From an uncultured Collinsella sp. (GTDB taxonomy: Bacteria; Actinomycetota; Coriobacteriia; Coriobacteriales; Coriobacteriaceae), in contig CAAELZ010000020.1 in NCBI GenBank assembly GCA_900756945.1, forward strand, positions 1 to 21,587: DNA of 21,587 nt. The letters are read 5' to 3'. Each line of letters begins with the position of its first letter. Positions within the stretch are counted from its first letter, which is position 1. This document shows positions 7,036 through 14,100 of the stretch, piece by piece. The notes below the pieces were generated by a model. That model searched no databases. It saw only the letters and a program-made list of their open reading frames with translations, and was not told where the DNA came from. Made by a program: the position numbers and the translations under genes.

Positions 7036-7287
7036 CTAATCCTCGGCGGACCAATCGAATCCGAACTCCTTTCGGGCATCCTCTTCGCTCATGACTTCGA
7101 GAAGGTCTCCGGGTTGGCAACGAAGGGCGAGGCATAGCTGCTCGAGTGTGTTGAAGCGAATGCCGCGAATATGCCCTTTTTTAATACGGGACAGGTTCAC
7201 GGGCGTGGTTCCAATCCTTTCGGCAAGTTCGTTCGAGGAAATCTTTCGCTCGGCCATGATCTTGTCGAGGCGAACAATTACGGGCAT
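7036..7287 (-). CDS. Small Cro/CI-type HTH regulator (HTH_26/YozG-like)
   Basis: The 83-residue product is a single helix-turn-helix DNA-binding domain. Residues about 15-45 read SSNELAERIGTTPVNLSRI and continue to the family-typical RFNTLEQLCLALRCQPGDLLE (about 44-64). No effector domain is present. AAGGA lies about 7 bases before ATG 7287, and the gene starts 9 bases after the DUF2975-like gene ends, so the two form an operon. This pairing is common in Firmicutes and Actinobacteria. A perfect 19-bp dyad at 7847-7865, in the divergent promoter region, is a candidate operator. The TAG stop is immediately followed, in the same frame, by the integrase catalytic domain. Confidence 0.88.
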   Translation of the reverse strand: MPVIVRLDKIMAERKISSNELAERIGTTPVNLSRIKKGHIRGIRFNTLEQLCLALRCQPGDLLEVMSEEDARKEFGFDWSAED

Positions 7288-7296
7288 GGCGTTTCC

Positions 7297-7809
7297 TTAC
7301 GCAATCTCGTCGGAGTCGAGGTACAGCTCTCGGGCGTACAAGAAGAGCTGGGAAAGCATGAACAGGACGATGCCGAGAACCAGAGAGGTCCAATCGAATG
7401 ATGAAGCGATCTCTTGGGCGCCGACGGCCCCCTCGCCGCCAAACATCGAAACGGAGGTTTTGAGTGAGCCGGCGTAGAGGCTGGTGGCAGCTTGAACAAC
7501 GAAGAGAATGCCGAGCACCTTCAAGCATGCCGCAGACCCTTTCTTGAAGGGGTCTGCGCTCTTGATCGTCCACACGAGAACGGCGCTGAGGATGGTCGTA
7601 GCGATACCGATGACGGCAGGGACCAATGTCGAGATCGCAAGGGCTGGATACGCGGGGGAGTCTGCAATTACAGGGTTGTCGAGCACTTCGATTGCTGGCT
7701 TTAAGGAGAACGCCACTTGTGCGATGGCGGTGGCGCAAAGGGTCGCAGAGGCTATCGCACATGCGATGCGGAAGGAATGAAGCCGGGGAGTGCGATTGTC
7801 GGAACTCAT
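7297..7809 (-). CDS. DUF2975-like four-helix membrane protein
   Basis: The 170-residue protein has four hydrophobic segments at about residues 13-33, 57-81, 95-115 and 139-162. Charged cytosolic-type turns such as KSADPFKKG precede the third, and the C-terminal end is LFLYARELYLDSDEIA, the usual style of DUF2975 proteins. These are often encoded next to a small Cro/CI regulator, as here. The exact function of the pair is not known; a membrane partner that controls the regulator is a reasonable inference. GGAGG lies 6 bases before ATG 7809. It is divergent from the ABC transporter cassette across a 135-base region with a dyad and a hairpin. Confidence 0.75.
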   Translation of the reverse strand: MSSDNRTPRLHSFRIACAIASATLCATAIAQVAFSLKPAIEVLDNPVIADSPAYPALAISTLVPAVIGIATTILSAVLVWTIKSADPFKKGSAACLKVLGILFVVQAATSLYAGSLKTSVSMFGGEGAVGAQEIASSFDWTSLVLGIVLFMLSQLFLYARELYLDSDEIA

Positions 7810-7846
7810 AATAACCTCCGAAGAATTTAAAAAACTCAGGTTACTT

Positions 7847-7865
7847 TTTAACAGTTTATGTTAAA
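7847..7865. promoter_or_regulatory. Perfect 19-bp dyad in the divergent promoter region
   Basis: TTTAACAGTTTATGTTAAA has perfect 7-bp arms around GTTTA. It lies 38 bases upstream of the DUF2975/HTH operon start and 80 bases upstream of the permease start, in an AT-rich patch. It suits an operator for the small HTH protein, possibly controlling both directions. A 7-bp hairpin (GGGCCGA 7889-7895, TCGGCCC 7905-7911) lies between it and the permease gene. Confidence 0.5.
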
Positions 7866-7944
7866 TTGACTTTGCCGGCAAGTAATAAGGGCCGAGCATT
7901 TTGTTCGGCCCCTCTGTTCCGACTGGATGAGGTTAAGGTTGGCG

Positions 7945-10167
7945 ATGAATATGCTCAAAATCTCGAAGGCGATCTTTAGGTCGCTTCTCTCCTCCAGGTC
8001 GCTCTGTGTTGTCGTTGTTGCGTTGATGGTTCTTTGTGCTCTGCCCGTCTTCAGGAGCGCGGCTGGCATCGACGGACGGGTCGAATACCTCGAGTCGGGA
8101 ATAACCCGTGTTGAGCAGGAATTGTCAGCATCCTATGCGGATGCGCTTGTGAATGCGGGGGAGGACGGTGTCTATACCTCTTCATCAAGCATGCCCGCGC
8201 TTCTGTACCCTCTTGCCGCGGGACGTCTTATCTTGGCACCGCTCTCTCCCCTACTTCCGTTTCTGCAGATATCGGATGGAGAGTACACCTATTATGACGG
8301 ATCGAAGGAGTACTTGCTATGGGTCGCAACGGCCGTTGCCGTCTCGTTCCTTGCCGCGCGTCTTAACAAACGTGAAAAGCTCATCATCCAGGCACCGATG
8401 GGCGAGCTGGGTAGACTTGTTGCATCGAGCGTATGGGCGAGTGTTTTTGCAATGCTTGCCGTCCTCGCCATCAATCTTCCAGGGATAATCGCCGCGCTTG
8501 TGAAGAATGGCCCGGGCTCGCCGTTCTATCCGATAGGCTACATTCAATATGCGACTCCGGTTATCAAACCGGCTTGGCTGGTGTTCGCGCAGACGGCCAT
8601 CTTGCAATTCTTGGTGGCAGCGTTCATCTCGCTTGTCGTTCACCTTGCCGTGAAGATTGCCAATAACCCTACGCTTGGAATCGTGTTCGTATGTGCCCTG
8701 ATGGGGGTGACGATGGTTCCCGGGTATTACGGAAGATCCATCGCTTTACGTGAGTTCGCCCTGTTGAATCCCCTTACGTATGCGAACACTGAGTTGACCG
8801 TCGGCGCCTATAGCCCGTACCCGACAACGCAGATAGTGAATCTGCCTGGACTTTGCTTCGAGCGTGGCGCGATTGCCCTCGTATGCGCAATCGGGATTGA
8901 GGTGCTGGCAATTAGCCTGCTTTGCGTTGCTGGAAAGAGCGGCTGCGCGTGCCCGATATCCCCGATTTGTCTTGAGAGAGGTTCCTTCACTGCATCGAGA
9001 ACGGCAACTCGTTCGAACGCTTGTGCCTCCGCCGTTGCATACGTAAGAACGATGGGGAAACTGCTCCTGCGTTCTCCTACCCTCGCCGTATGCGCGATTG
9101 CAATGTCGACGACGATGCTGGCCCCGGCTCTGGTCGAGATGTTTCCTGACGCTGATAACGTTTCCGCTGTTCGGTATAGGGATGGGGAGCTCCGTTCAAT
9201 AGATCGGTATCTAGAGCAGAACGCTGCGAATATGGACGTCGAGGGCAAAGCGGCCCTGGAAGACATGCGGGATGCTCTTTCGGGTTTCGTGTACGCGCCT
9301 ATGCCTGCGGAGGGGTTTCGAAGCCTTGCGACGTACGAGCGCGCTCGAGGTGAGCTGGGCGCGGCAGATGCGACTCTCCTGCAATCGATCGGAATCGAGC
9401 CGGAGACTCCTTCTCGTGCGGAGGCGCGCGCCCTTCTGCTTGAGTCGATCGCGAGCTTGCCGGACCCCAAGGTTTACGAGTTAAGTACGAAGATGCCCCC
9501 ATTAATCCTCCTTTCGTATCTCCAGGCAGCGCTTCCCTCCTTATTTTTGCTGTTGCCCGTGGTTGTCACATCGCTCGCGTGCACCCACCTGCAGTGTCGT
9601 TCCCTTCTGGTTCTCCAGATCCCCGCAACAGCGCATGTGCGTTTTCTGACGGCTGTTGCGCTGGCTCTCCTGCTTGGCTTGGTGCTGCTTTTGGTGTCGA
9701 TGGTTCCCGCTGTCGTTGTGTCCGTGATTAAGAACGGTGCGGGTGGATCGGAGTATCCCGTCGCTCTCATTCGGGCGGGAGCTTCGACAACGTCCATGGT
9801 GGGGGAGGCGGTGTTGTGCAGTATTCCGTTGCTGGTCATGGCATACGGCGTGATTTCCGTCGTCGCTGCGTTGACAGCAGCGATTAGCCGCAACCCCGTT
9901 GTCACCGGAATGGTTTGCGCGGTTCTCTTGGTGTTGGGTTCGTTGAGCGCTCATGTTGAAAGCGTGGGCATGGGCGTCGCGCTGCTGGCTCCATTCGCCT
10001 CGTTTGATCCCGCTTCCCAGGTGGGGACGATTGGGTTCCTTGGGCGAGGGACGAACGCGATGCCTTTTGGAGAGGTCGTCGGCGCATCGGGCGCTCTGCT
10101 GGTGGTCTTGGGCGCCGTATCTCCGTTGATGGTGCGCCTGAGTGTTCCAAAGATCGAAAGGGGATGA
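7945..10167 (+). CDS. Double-length ABC-2-type permease
   Basis: The 740-residue membrane protein is built from two homologous halves. Each has one N-terminal transmembrane helix, a long extracytoplasmic segment of roughly 80-110 residues, and about five further helices. Both carry the same motif after a helix: VKNGPGSPFYP (186-196) and IKNGAGGSEYP (595-605). This matches VLNGFGQIGYP in the fused transporter downstream. With both permease halves in one chain, it presumably pairs with two copies of the ATPase encoded next. ATG 7945 follows a weak AAGG by about 7 bases; ATG 7927 lacks any Shine-Dalgarno. The TGA stop overlaps an ATG of the ATPase frame. Substrate unknown; the secreted protein at 12883 is a candidate. 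Confidence 0.75.
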   Translation: MNMLKISKAIFRSLLSSRSLCVVVVALMVLCALPVFRSAAGIDGRVEYLESGITRVEQELSASYADALVNAGEDGVYTSSSSMPALLYPLAAGRLILAPLSPLLPFLQISDGEYTYYDGSKEYLLWVATAVAVSFLAARLNKREKLIIQAPMGELGRLVASSVWASVFAMLAVLAINLPGIIAALVKNGPGSPFYPIGYIQYATPVIKPAWLVFAQTAILQFLVAAFISLVVHLAVKIANNPTLGIVFVCALMGVTMVPGYYGRSIALREFALLNPLTYANTELTVGAYSPYPTTQIVNLPGLCFERGAIALVCAIGIEVLAISLLCVAGKSGCACPISPICLERGSFTASRTATRSNACASAVAYVRTMGKLLLRSPTLAVCAIAMSTTMLAPALVEMFPDADNVSAVRYRDGELRSIDRYLEQNAANMDVEGKAALEDMRDALSGFVYAPMPAEGFRSLATYERARGELGAADATLLQSIGIEPETPSRAEARALLLESIASLPDPKVYELSTKMPPLILLSYLQAALPSLFLLLPVVVTSLACTHLQCRSLLVLQIPATAHVRFLTAVALALLLGLVLLLVSMVPAVVVSVIKNGAGGSEYPVALIRAGASTTSMVGEAVLCSIPLLVMAYGVISVVAALTAAISRNPVVTGMVCAVLLVLGSLSAHVESVGMGVALLAPFASFDPASQVGTIGFLGRGTNAMPFGEVVGASGALLVVLGAVSPLMVRLSVPKIERG

Positions 10168-10172
10168 TCTCG

Positions 10173-10913
10173 ATGATTGACCTTCAAACGCTGACGATCT
10201 CTTATGGAAAGAAGGTGCTCGTAGATTCGGTGAACGCTGAGTTTGCCCCGGGTACGGTCTACGGTCTCGTCGCTCCGAACGGGCATGGAAAGACGACGTT
10301 GCTGCGTGCGATGGCAGGTTTGCCGGGTCCTCGTGTGGACGGGAGCATCGTTCTGGATGAGGTGCAGGGTACGGGTGCGAGAGAGGTCCGTTCTATGATC
10401 TTCTATGCACCTGGTGAGGGGACGCTGCTGTATCCCGGATTGCGTGCGGAAGATCACCTCAAGATGGTTTGCGATATGTGGCCGCATGCTCGCGATATCG
10501 AAGAGATAGTGGAACAAACGCAGATAGGCGAGTTCGCGAAGATGAGGATCCGAACCCTGAGCCAGGGCATGAAGCAGCAGCTTACCCTGGCGATTGCGTA
10601 TGCGACGGGCGCGCGGTGCCTTCTATTAGATGAGCCCATGAACGCGCTCGACCCCAGCAGGGTGGACTTGCATTCCGAGATTCTCAGGAAGCTGGCCGAT
10701 TCTGGTACGTGCATCATCATGTCATCCCACATCTTGGATTCGGTCGATAGGTTGTGCGATGAGATTCTGTTTTTGAAGGATGGGAGGCTCATTAGAAGCA
10801 TTCCGCAAGATGATGCTGCGCCGAAGTCTCCTGGATCCCATTTCGCAAAGCCTGCCGGACGCGCCGAGGGTGCGCTAAGCACGTATCGGCGACTCTACGA
10901 AAAGGGCGGGTAG
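10173..10913 (+). CDS. ABC transporter ATP-binding protein
   Basis: The 246-residue nucleotide-binding subunit has Walker A APNGHGKT (34-41), a signature LSQGMKQQ (129-136), Walker B CLLLDEP followed by NALD (about 149-160) and the H-loop SSHIL. The Q-loop region reads YAPGEGTLLYP and lacks the usual Gln, as in many export-type and immunity-type ATPases. LSxGM rather than LSGGQ is typical of the same group. ATG 10173 is preferred because AAAGGGG lies 9 bases upstream; the in-frame ATG at 10164 overlaps the permease stop but has no spacing from that site. Translational coupling to the permease is likely. It should energise the double permease upstream. Confidence 0.9.
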   Translation: MIDLQTLTISYGKKVLVDSVNAEFAPGTVYGLVAPNGHGKTTLLRAMAGLPGPRVDGSIVLDEVQGTGAREVRSMIFYAPGEGTLLYPGLRAEDHLKMVCDMWPHARDIEEIVEQTQIGEFAKMRIRTLSQGMKQQLTLAIAYATGARCLLLDEPMNALDPSRVDLHSEILRKLADSGTCIIMSSHILDSVDRLCDEILFLKDGRLIRSIPQDDAAPKSPGSHFAKPAGRAEGALSTYRRLYEKGG

Positions 10914-11066
10914 AAATGCAAGTTAAAAATCTATGTGGCCAATGTGATACCGGTGAACCCGCATATCGATACCGCTCAGCCATTCGCCTCGCCCCCGTCG
11001 CACGTATCTTCATCCGGTCTGTCATTATTAATCTAACAATTCTTTGAGGAACGTAGGTGCTTCTAA

Positions 11067-12881
11067 ATGTACTGTCGACTTCTTCTCAAACTAATCCTAA
11101 GAGACAGGGCCGTATGGATTTGTACGCTCGTTCTCGCTGCAGCCTTTTCCGTCCCCATTGCGTTCAATTCACCCATCTACGGGCCCTTCTTTATGAAGCA
11201 GGGCATGCAGGGCTTTGTCGACGCATTCAATACGCGCGCGCCCCAGGCCAGCGGCACAGACCTATCTCCAGAGCAGCAAAATGACGCGGAGCTTGCAAGA
11301 TACGCGAACGCCGCCCTTGCCGCTCAAACCGACGCCGCCTTTCTCGATTCTGCCGAGAGCTACTACGCGCTCATGGGCGAAGGCTTCCAATCCGGGTCCA
11401 TCGTGGGAGACCGAGAGACCAATGACGCAGCGCTCGCATATTGCCGTGCCCTGAGCAGCTCCGGCATCACGGATATCCCGGCCTCCGCAAACGACCTGCC
11501 ATTCCTTTCCTTCCTGCCTTACGCCGTTGCCACGGCGCCGTCTTTCCTTCCCTTCATCCCCTTCCTTCTCTCGTCGATACTCGTGCTCGGCGCCACAAGG
11601 CCTGCGACCCTGGCGGCGAAGGCGCCCGTGCCCAAATTCCGGCGCCTTATTCAGATCGTGTTTTCGATAATCGTCGCGGGGACCGCGATGCTCCTCGCCG
11701 GCCTCGCACCCGGGGGCATTTACGCCTTGGTCCTAAACGGCTTCGGGCAAATTGGGTACCCGATTGCCTTCTTCCATGACGGCGCGCTTACCACCACGAC
11801 CGCGGGAAACGTCTTCACAGCCCTGCTTCTCGCGCTGCTTGCGGGCGGAACCTTGATATCCGTCTGCTCCGCCGTCCTATCGACCGCAACGAGGCGCGTC
11901 CTCGCGGGCCCCCTTACCTCCGCGCTGCTTGTCGCGGCCCCGGCATTCCCGTTATTGTCCGATTCGGCACTAGGGCATAACGCCGCGCTCAATCTCCTGC
12001 CACTGCCCGTATTCTCGCCTATCGAGGCAACGGGTTACGTAGGATGCTTCCCGACAGAATTCATTGGCTCCGGTTCAGGCAGCGCATCGATGCTTGCCGT
12101 GGCCCTGGCATACGTCGCGGTCTTTTTTACGGTCGGCGCCGTTGCGACACGTTCCCCCAAACAGCCTGGACCCGCGAAAAAGCACCATGGGCTCGAGCTT
12201 CTGGACGCGAGCGTGGGATACGGAAGCACGACGATACTTTCAATCGGGTCGCTTTTCCTGAGCCCGGGAACGGCGGCGGGCCTCGTTGCTCCCAACGGCT
12301 CGGGGAAAACCACCCTTCTTGAAGCGCTGTCGGGCCAATTTCCCACCCGCATCCGCTCGGGAAGCCTGGCGGCAGACGGAATCTGCCAACGTCGATCAGC
12401 CGAATTTGCAGAACTCGTCTACCTGAGCTCTTCGGGCAGCGCGGATCTCTATCCCACGCTATCGGCCATCGAGCACCTTGCTTTCGTTAGGGAGGCGTGG
12501 AAATCGGCCGCCGACATCGACTCGCTCTGCGACTCCCTCGGAATCTCCCCATATCTCGACAAGCCGACCCGTAAACTCTCGACAGGAATGAAGCAGCAGG
12601 TAAAGCTTGCCATGGCGATAGCGACCGATTGCCCGTACCTCATCCTCGATGAACCGCTGAACGGCCTCGATCCGGGAAAACGGAAAACCTCCTGCGACGC
12701 GATGCGCAGCGAGGTGGCGCGGGGACGCAGCGTGCTCATTTCAAGCCATCTACTCGACGACCTGGCAGACCTCACCAACTCGTTCTACTTCATCGAGGCC
12801 GGCACGCTCGTGGAAAAGATCAAGTCGTCCTCGCAGACGCTCAAGCAGGAATACCTCGATACATACGAAGGAGGTGAATGA
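11067..12881 (+). CDS. Fused ABC permease-ATPase half transporter
   Basis: The 604-residue protein joins an ABC-2-type permease (about 1-365) to an ATPase domain (about 370-604). The permease part has an N-terminal helix near 14-32, an Ala/Asp-rich extracytoplasmic segment to about 140, and some five further helices. VLNGFGQIGYP (222-232) matches both halves of the upstream permease. The ATPase part has Walker A APNGSGKT (408-415), LSTGMKQQ (504-511), LILDEP and SSHLL. It should work as a homodimer, giving two permeases and two ATPases. A weak AGGTG lies 7 bases before ATG 11067. A 153-base gap separates it from the preceding ATPase gene, so it may have its own promoter. The C-terminal codons contain the Shine-Dalgarno of the secreted-protein gene. 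Confidence 0.85.
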   Translation: MYCRLLLKLILRDRAVWICTLVLAAAFSVPIAFNSPIYGPFFMKQGMQGFVDAFNTRAPQASGTDLSPEQQNDAELARYANAALAAQTDAAFLDSAESYYALMGEGFQSGSIVGDRETNDAALAYCRALSSSGITDIPASANDLPFLSFLPYAVATAPSFLPFIPFLLSSILVLGATRPATLAAKAPVPKFRRLIQIVFSIIVAGTAMLLAGLAPGGIYALVLNGFGQIGYPIAFFHDGALTTTTAGNVFTALLLALLAGGTLISVCSAVLSTATRRVLAGPLTSALLVAAPAFPLLSDSALGHNAALNLLPLPVFSPIEATGYVGCFPTEFIGSGSGSASMLAVALAYVAVFFTVGAVATRSPKQPGPAKKHHGLELLDASVGYGSTTILSIGSLFLSPGTAAGLVAPNGSGKTTLLEALSGQFPTRIRSGSLAADGICQRRSAEFAELVYLSSSGSADLYPTLSAIEHLAFVREAWKSAADIDSLCDSLGISPYLDKPTRKLSTGMKQQVKLAMAIATDCPYLILDEPLNGLDPGKRKTSCDAMRSEVARGRSVLISSHLLDDLADLTNSFYFIEAGTLVEKIKSSSQTLKQEYLDTYEGGE

Positions 12882-12882
12882 C

Positions 12883-13227
12883 ATGAAACTATTTGAACAG
12901 CTGAAGTCCAATGCGTCGCGCATGGCTGTCTACGCCATCCTCGTGGCAACGGCTTTATGCGGAATCGCGGCACCCGTCTATGCGCTCAACGGGGAGAAAG
13001 GCGATGTCGAACCCGCGTACATGGCTTCGACGGTTAAGGACCGGTACAAAGCCTTCTCTGGAGACACGTTTTACGTAGCAGAGTACGACACGACCTACCG
13101 TCAGCTTCGCTACAACAAGGGCTACGACTATCTAGGCGCAGAGGCAATCAGCTATACGTCGGGTTGGTACCGCTCCAACTATGGACACATAACCCAGTTC
13201 AAGTGTAACTACCGTGTGTACAACTAA
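12883..13227 (+). CDS. Secreted Tyr-rich protein, bacteriocin-like candidate
   Basis: I do not recognise this 114-residue protein. Residues 1-34 form a Sec-type signal peptide: basic start, hydrophobic core about 15-30, and an AxA-like PVYA before the predicted cleavage after Ala34. The mature 80 residues contain 13 Tyr (16 percent), one Cys (mature position 74) and one Trp. Alternating aromatic and polar runs suggest a small beta-rich fold. A near-perfect Shine-Dalgarno, AAGGAGGTG at 12868-12876, lies 6 bases before ATG 12883 and implies high expression. The gene follows the fused transporter by one base and precedes a strong terminator, so it is the last gene of the transporter operon. The size, signal peptide and context resemble lactococcin-972-type secreted bacteriocins, but I see no convincing motif match. 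It could instead be a surface protein handled by the transporters. Confidence 0.8.
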   Translation: MKLFEQLKSNASRMAVYAILVATALCGIAAPVYALNGEKGDVEPAYMASTVKDRYKAFSGDTFYVAEYDTTYRQLRYNKGYDYLGAEAISYTSGWYRSNYGHITQFKCNYRVYN

Positions 13228-13242
13228 AGCAACCGGCCGGGA

Positions 13243-13277
13243 CGAGGGGTGACGCAAAAGCGTCGCCCCTCGTTTTT
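13243..13277 (+). terminator. Rho-independent terminator closing the island operon
   Basis: A 13-bp stem (13243-13255 with 13260-13272, one G-U) closes on loop AAAA and is followed by TTTTT. It lies 15 bases after the stop of the secreted-protein gene. A separate perfect dyad, AACTGAACCTAGTTCAGTT, follows at 13287-13305, directly against the right-hand direct repeat. Confidence 0.93.
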
Positions 13278-13306
13278 AACCATGTCAACTGAACCTAGTT
13301 CAGTTT

Positions 13307-13370
13307 GGTTGATTTCCGATCTCAGCCGAACACATTGAGCGGAAAGGCCGTTCCCGCAGTCAGTCGAACG
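13307..13370 (+). repeat. 64-bp direct repeat, right copy (possible attachment site)
   Basis: It matches 6095-6158 at 61 of 64 positions in the same orientation. The last bases run directly into a perfect 13-bp GC hairpin (13369-13401), whereas the left copy is followed by different GC-rich hairpins. It marks the right border of the accessory genes before the rpmE promoter. Confidence 0.75.
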
Positions 13371-13401
13371 TCCCCGGGGCCCTTCTCAGGCCCCGGGGAC
13401 G
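13369..13401 (+). other. Perfect 13-bp GC-rich hairpin after the right repeat
   Basis: CGTCCCCGGGGCC (13369-13381) pairs fully with 13389-13401 around loop CTTCTCA. Only a short TTTT at 13405-13408 follows, so terminator activity is uncertain. The core CCCCGGGG is self-complementary. Confidence 0.7.
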
Positions 13402-13481
13402 GCATTTTCCCAGTTGAAGGAACGGTGGAGATGTGTTTCGATGGGTCAGATTCGTGTCGTTCCGAAAAGACCGTGAACCTT

Positions 13482-13510
13482 TTGTGGGACACGCGGCGCC
13501 GTGGTACCAT
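13482..13510 (+). promoter_or_regulatory. Promoter of rpmE
   Basis: TTGTGG (13482-13487) and TACCAT (13505-13510) are separated by the optimal 17 bases, about 85 bases upstream of the rpmE start. The expected transcription start near 13517 places the two-hairpin leader directly at the 5' end of the mRNA. Confidence 0.6.
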
Positions 13511-13522
13511 AGCCGAGTTTGT

Positions 13523-13594
13523 TGTCTTGGTCGGAAACCAAGACGCCTTATGCGCTGATCGGTAACCAGCGCCTGACCAATAAGGAGTCCTACC
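13523..13594 (+). promoter_or_regulatory. Structured leader of rpmE (L31 autoregulatory leader candidate)
   Basis: Two hairpins precede the gene. The first has arms GTCTTGGT (13524-13531) and ACCAAGAC (13537-13544) with loop CGGAA. The second has arms GCGCTG (13552-13557) and CAGCGC (13567-13572) with a loop containing CGGTAAC. The apical blocks TCGGAAACCA and TCGGTAACCA are near-identical, so the leader seems to present the same loop twice. The Shine-Dalgarno AAGGAG is at 13582-13587. L31 leader motifs, including a coriobacterial one, have been proposed from comparative RNA work; whether this matches that model needs a covariance search. Confidence 0.55.
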
Positions 13595-14020
13595 ATGAAG
13601 CAGGGTATCCATCCCCAGTATGTCGAGTGCACGGTGACGTGCTCCTGCGGCAACACCTTCAAGACGCACGCTACCGTGTCCGAGATGAAGGTTGAGCTTT
13701 GCAACGAGTGCCACCCGTTCTACACCGGCCAGCAGAAGTTCGTCGACACCGGTGGACGCGTCCAGCGCTTCGCCGACAAGTTCGGTGGCGCCGCTGCCGC
13801 CCAGCTCAAGAAGGCTGAGGAGGCCAAGGCTGCCAAGGCCGCCAAGGCTGCTGAGGCCGAGGCCGCTCGCAAGGCCGCCGCTGAGGCTAAGGCTGCCGAG
13901 AAGGCCAAGCGTGCCGCTAAGTTCGCCGAGGAGGCTGCCAAGCAGGCCGCCGAGGCTCCCGCAGAGGCTCCCGTCGAGGAGGCCGCTGCCGAGGCCGAGA
14001 CCACCGAGGCTGCTGAGTAA
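13595..14020 (+). CDS. rpmE: Ribosomal protein L31 (bL31) with long Ala/Lys/Glu tail
   Basis: Residues 1-66 form a normal zinc-binding bL31: start MKQGIHPQY, ligand cysteines Cys16, Cys18, Cys36 and Cys39, then HPFYTGQQKFVDTGGRVQRF. Residues about 67-141 add a low-complexity tail rich in Ala, Lys and Glu (units such as KAAKAAEA and KAAAEAKAAEKAKRAAK). It is predicted helical or coiled-coil and turns acidic (PAEAPVEEAAAEAE) at the end. Usual bL31 length is 66-90, so the tail doubles the protein. The cysteines indicate the zinc-containing form. AAGGAG lies 7 bases upstream of ATG 13595. Monocistronic, with its own promoter, structured leader and terminator. Confidence 0.95.
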   Translation: MKQGIHPQYVECTVTCSCGNTFKTHATVSEMKVELCNECHPFYTGQQKFVDTGGRVQRFADKFGGAAAAQLKKAEEAKAAKAAKAAEAEAARKAAAEAKAAEKAKRAAKFAEEAAKQAAEAPAEAPVEEAAAEAETTEAAE

Positions 14021-14057
14021 ATAGCTCGCCGCGGAATCACTCGCATTCATGGCATGA

Positions 14058-14099
14058 GGGCCGTGCATCCATTTGGGTGCGCGGCCCTTTTCTTTTTAT
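14058..14099 (+). terminator. Rho-independent terminator after rpmE
   Basis: A 13-bp stem (14058-14070 with 14075-14087, two G-U pairs) closes on loop ATTT and is followed by TTTTCTTTTT. The core GCATCCATTTGGGTGCGC recurs with one change at 18413-18430, so the two terminators share a sequence as well as a shape. Confidence 0.93.
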
Positions 14100-14100
14100 A

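Larger units (their letters stand above)
6095..13370. mobile_element. Accessory island bracketed by direct repeats with a decayed integrase
   Basis: The segment contains a tyrosine-recombinase fragment next to the left repeat, then a regulator, a membrane protein, two related ABC transporters and a secreted protein. None has housekeeping character. The flanks (ACT/citrate synthase; rpmE/secA) are core genes. Two of its genes end in TGA, a stop unused by the eleven core genes in the window. The recombinase lacks its N-terminal half, so the island is probably no longer self-mobile. Boundaries rest on the repeats and are inferred. Confidence 0.5.

Noticed and set aside
7003..7287. A functional HTH-integrase fusion by stop read-through
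   Set aside because: There is no evidence of suppression, and a deletion junction explains the arrangement more simply; kept as a checkable possibility only.
12883..13227. Direct assignment of the secreted protein to lactococcin 972
   Set aside because: Size, signal peptide and transporter context are similar, but I could not align family motifs with confidence; it is kept only as an alternative.
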